This document shows positions 5,081 to 5,852 of a DNA stretch of 5,852 nucleotides, piece after piece (position 1 is the stretch's first letter; every line of letters begins with the position of its first letter). Under the pieces are notes generated by a model. That model made no database searches. It worked only from the letters and a program-made list of their open reading frames with translations, and was not told the DNA's origin. The DNA comes from Pseudomonadota bacterium. Its GTDB lineage: Bacteria > Myxococcota_A > Polyangia > Polyangiales > Ga0077539. Location of the stretch: the NCBI GenBank assembly GCA_023428035.1, contig JAEYZO010000974.1:1-5852 (forward strand), given 5' to 3'. A program made the translations under genes and the position numbers.

Positions 5081-5852
5081 TCAGTCGTCCTGCGCCTCTC
5101 GCAGGATGCGGACTTCACGGCGGTAGGCGTCGCGCAGCCGCTCCTCCGGCGACGCGCTGAACACCGGGATGATGTTCGCGATCATCGACAGCCCCACCAG
5201 CCCGATCACCAGGTAGTTGAAGGCCGGCGGCTCGGGCCAGGGCTGCCCGTCGAAGATCTGGTCGCGGTAGATGATCCCCAGCGAGGCCACGCTGAAGCCC
5301 ACCCCCGCGAGCGCCGCGAGCACGCGACGACGGCGACCGTCGGCGGCCATGTCGTCGAGGGCCTGCTCGCCGAACCGCACCCTCAATCTCCGCTCGTGCG
5401 GCGTGCGCCGCGGCTGCGTCGCGTACTGCTCCGACAGCCGCTCCCGCGAGGGCACCCACAGGAGCTGCACCGCGCCCGTCAGCGCCGTGTACCCGCCCTG
5501 CACCCAGAGGAGCGCCTGCGTCGGCGTCACCCCCGGCGCGTCGGAGAGCGCCGAGTACGCGAAGCCCAGCCCGAAGATGCCCGCGCCGATCACCAGGTTG
5601 ATGATCCCCTCGGTGCGGCGCGCGTCGCGGCTGCGCTCGGCCAGCGGGATGATCGACGTGTCGAGGAGGCGCAGCCGGTCGCGCAGCAGCGAGCGCCGTC
5701 GCTGCCGAGGGCCCTCGGCCCACCGCGCCTGCAGGTTCGTCGCCGGAGGCGTGGGCGGCGCGGTCGTGGGCGGGGTGAGCGTCGTGGTGGTGGGAGGCGG
5801 CGGAGGCGGAGGCAGCGCCGCGGGCGCCGGAGGCGGTAGCGGGGTCGCGGTC
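5081..5852 (-). CDS. Four-TM membrane protein with Pro/Thr-rich N-terminal region (5' end outside window)
   Basis: The frame ends at TGA 5083-5081 and is open to the right edge, giving 256 visible residues. A GTG at 5593 would give 170 aa, but it falls inside the first hydrophobic segment, so the start must be further upstream and outside the window. Visible residues 1-38 are a Pro/Thr/Ala-rich, probably disordered linker with seven consecutive Pro at 14-20. Next comes a basic amphipathic stretch (41-80), then TM1 (about 83-104), TM2 (112-133), a charged loop with many Arg (135-176), TM3 (177-195) and TM4 (211-232). Each TM pair is followed by a similar charged motif: SRERLSEQY (135-143) and SPEERLRDAY (234-243), which suggests an internal duplication. 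No catalytic motif is seen and the family is not recognised. A Pro-rich stretch before the membrane part suggests an upstream signal peptide or soluble domain. An envelope location is inferred. Confidence 0.75.
   Translation of the reverse strand, partial: TATPLPPPAPAALPPPPPPPTTTTLTPPTTAPPTPPATNLQARWAEGPRQRRRSLLRDRLRLLDTSIIPLAERSRDARRTEGIINLVIGAGIFGLGFAYSALSDAPGVTPTQALLWVQGGYTALTGAVQLLWVPSRERLSEQYATQPRRTPHERRLRVRFGEQALDDMAADGRRRRVLAALAGVGFSVASLGIIYRDQIFDGQPWPEPPAFNYLVIGLVGLSMIANIIPVFSASPEERLRDAYRREVRILREAQDD

Noticed and set aside
5081..5593. 170-aa version of the right-edge membrane protein starting at GTG 5593
   Set aside because: The start would cut into the first transmembrane segment, and the same frame continues with protein-like sequence to the window edge.

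Overview
The window is very GC-rich throughout, with strong G/C preference at third codon positions, wide intergenic gaps, a Cys-lipoprotein with a sequence style common in myxobacteria, and an orphan PDZ protein of type II secretion GspC style. Together these suggest a chromosome segment from a Myxococcota organism (Polyangiales/Sandaracinaceae-like). That placement is inference from composition and protein style; no marker gene is present.

Layout. (1) 1-1301, plus strand: the 3' end of an unidentified basic protein, coupled by a 4-nt stop/start overlap and a clear GGAGG ribosome binding site to a 377-aa protein. The latter carries the N-terminal signature of the PDDEXK_4 restriction-endonuclease-fold family, but the usual Asp and Glu-x-Lys catalytic positions look substituted. 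(2) 1335-3161, minus strand: a polytopic GT-C-type membrane protein of 563 aa, followed by a possible 41-aa small ORF. It converges on the first pair. (3) 3162-3673: about 510 bases without a convincing gene. This stretch holds alternating TCACG/CGTGA half-sites at a 7-nt step, two copies of a 21-nt repeat and nested hairpins. (4) 3674-3985, minus: a short, probably truncated lipoprotein. (5) 4184-4795, plus: a membrane-anchored PDZ protein, divergent from the lipoprotein across a 198-nt gap. (6) 4796-5080: a tandem array of 21-bp hairpin-forming units directly behind the PDZ stop codon, then a strong stem-loop. (7) 5081-5852, minus: the C-terminal 256 residues of a membrane protein with a Pro/Thr-rich N-terminal segment and what looks like a duplicated TM-hairpin module. 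It runs off the right edge.

No phage, transposase, CRISPR, tRNA or rRNA was seen. The genes do not form one obvious pathway. Four encode envelope proteins (GT-C, lipoprotein, PDZ, four-TM protein). The PDDEXK-fold protein with its coupled partner is the only unit that hints at a nucleic-acid-related or defence-like system, and its missing active site makes it the most interesting gene here.
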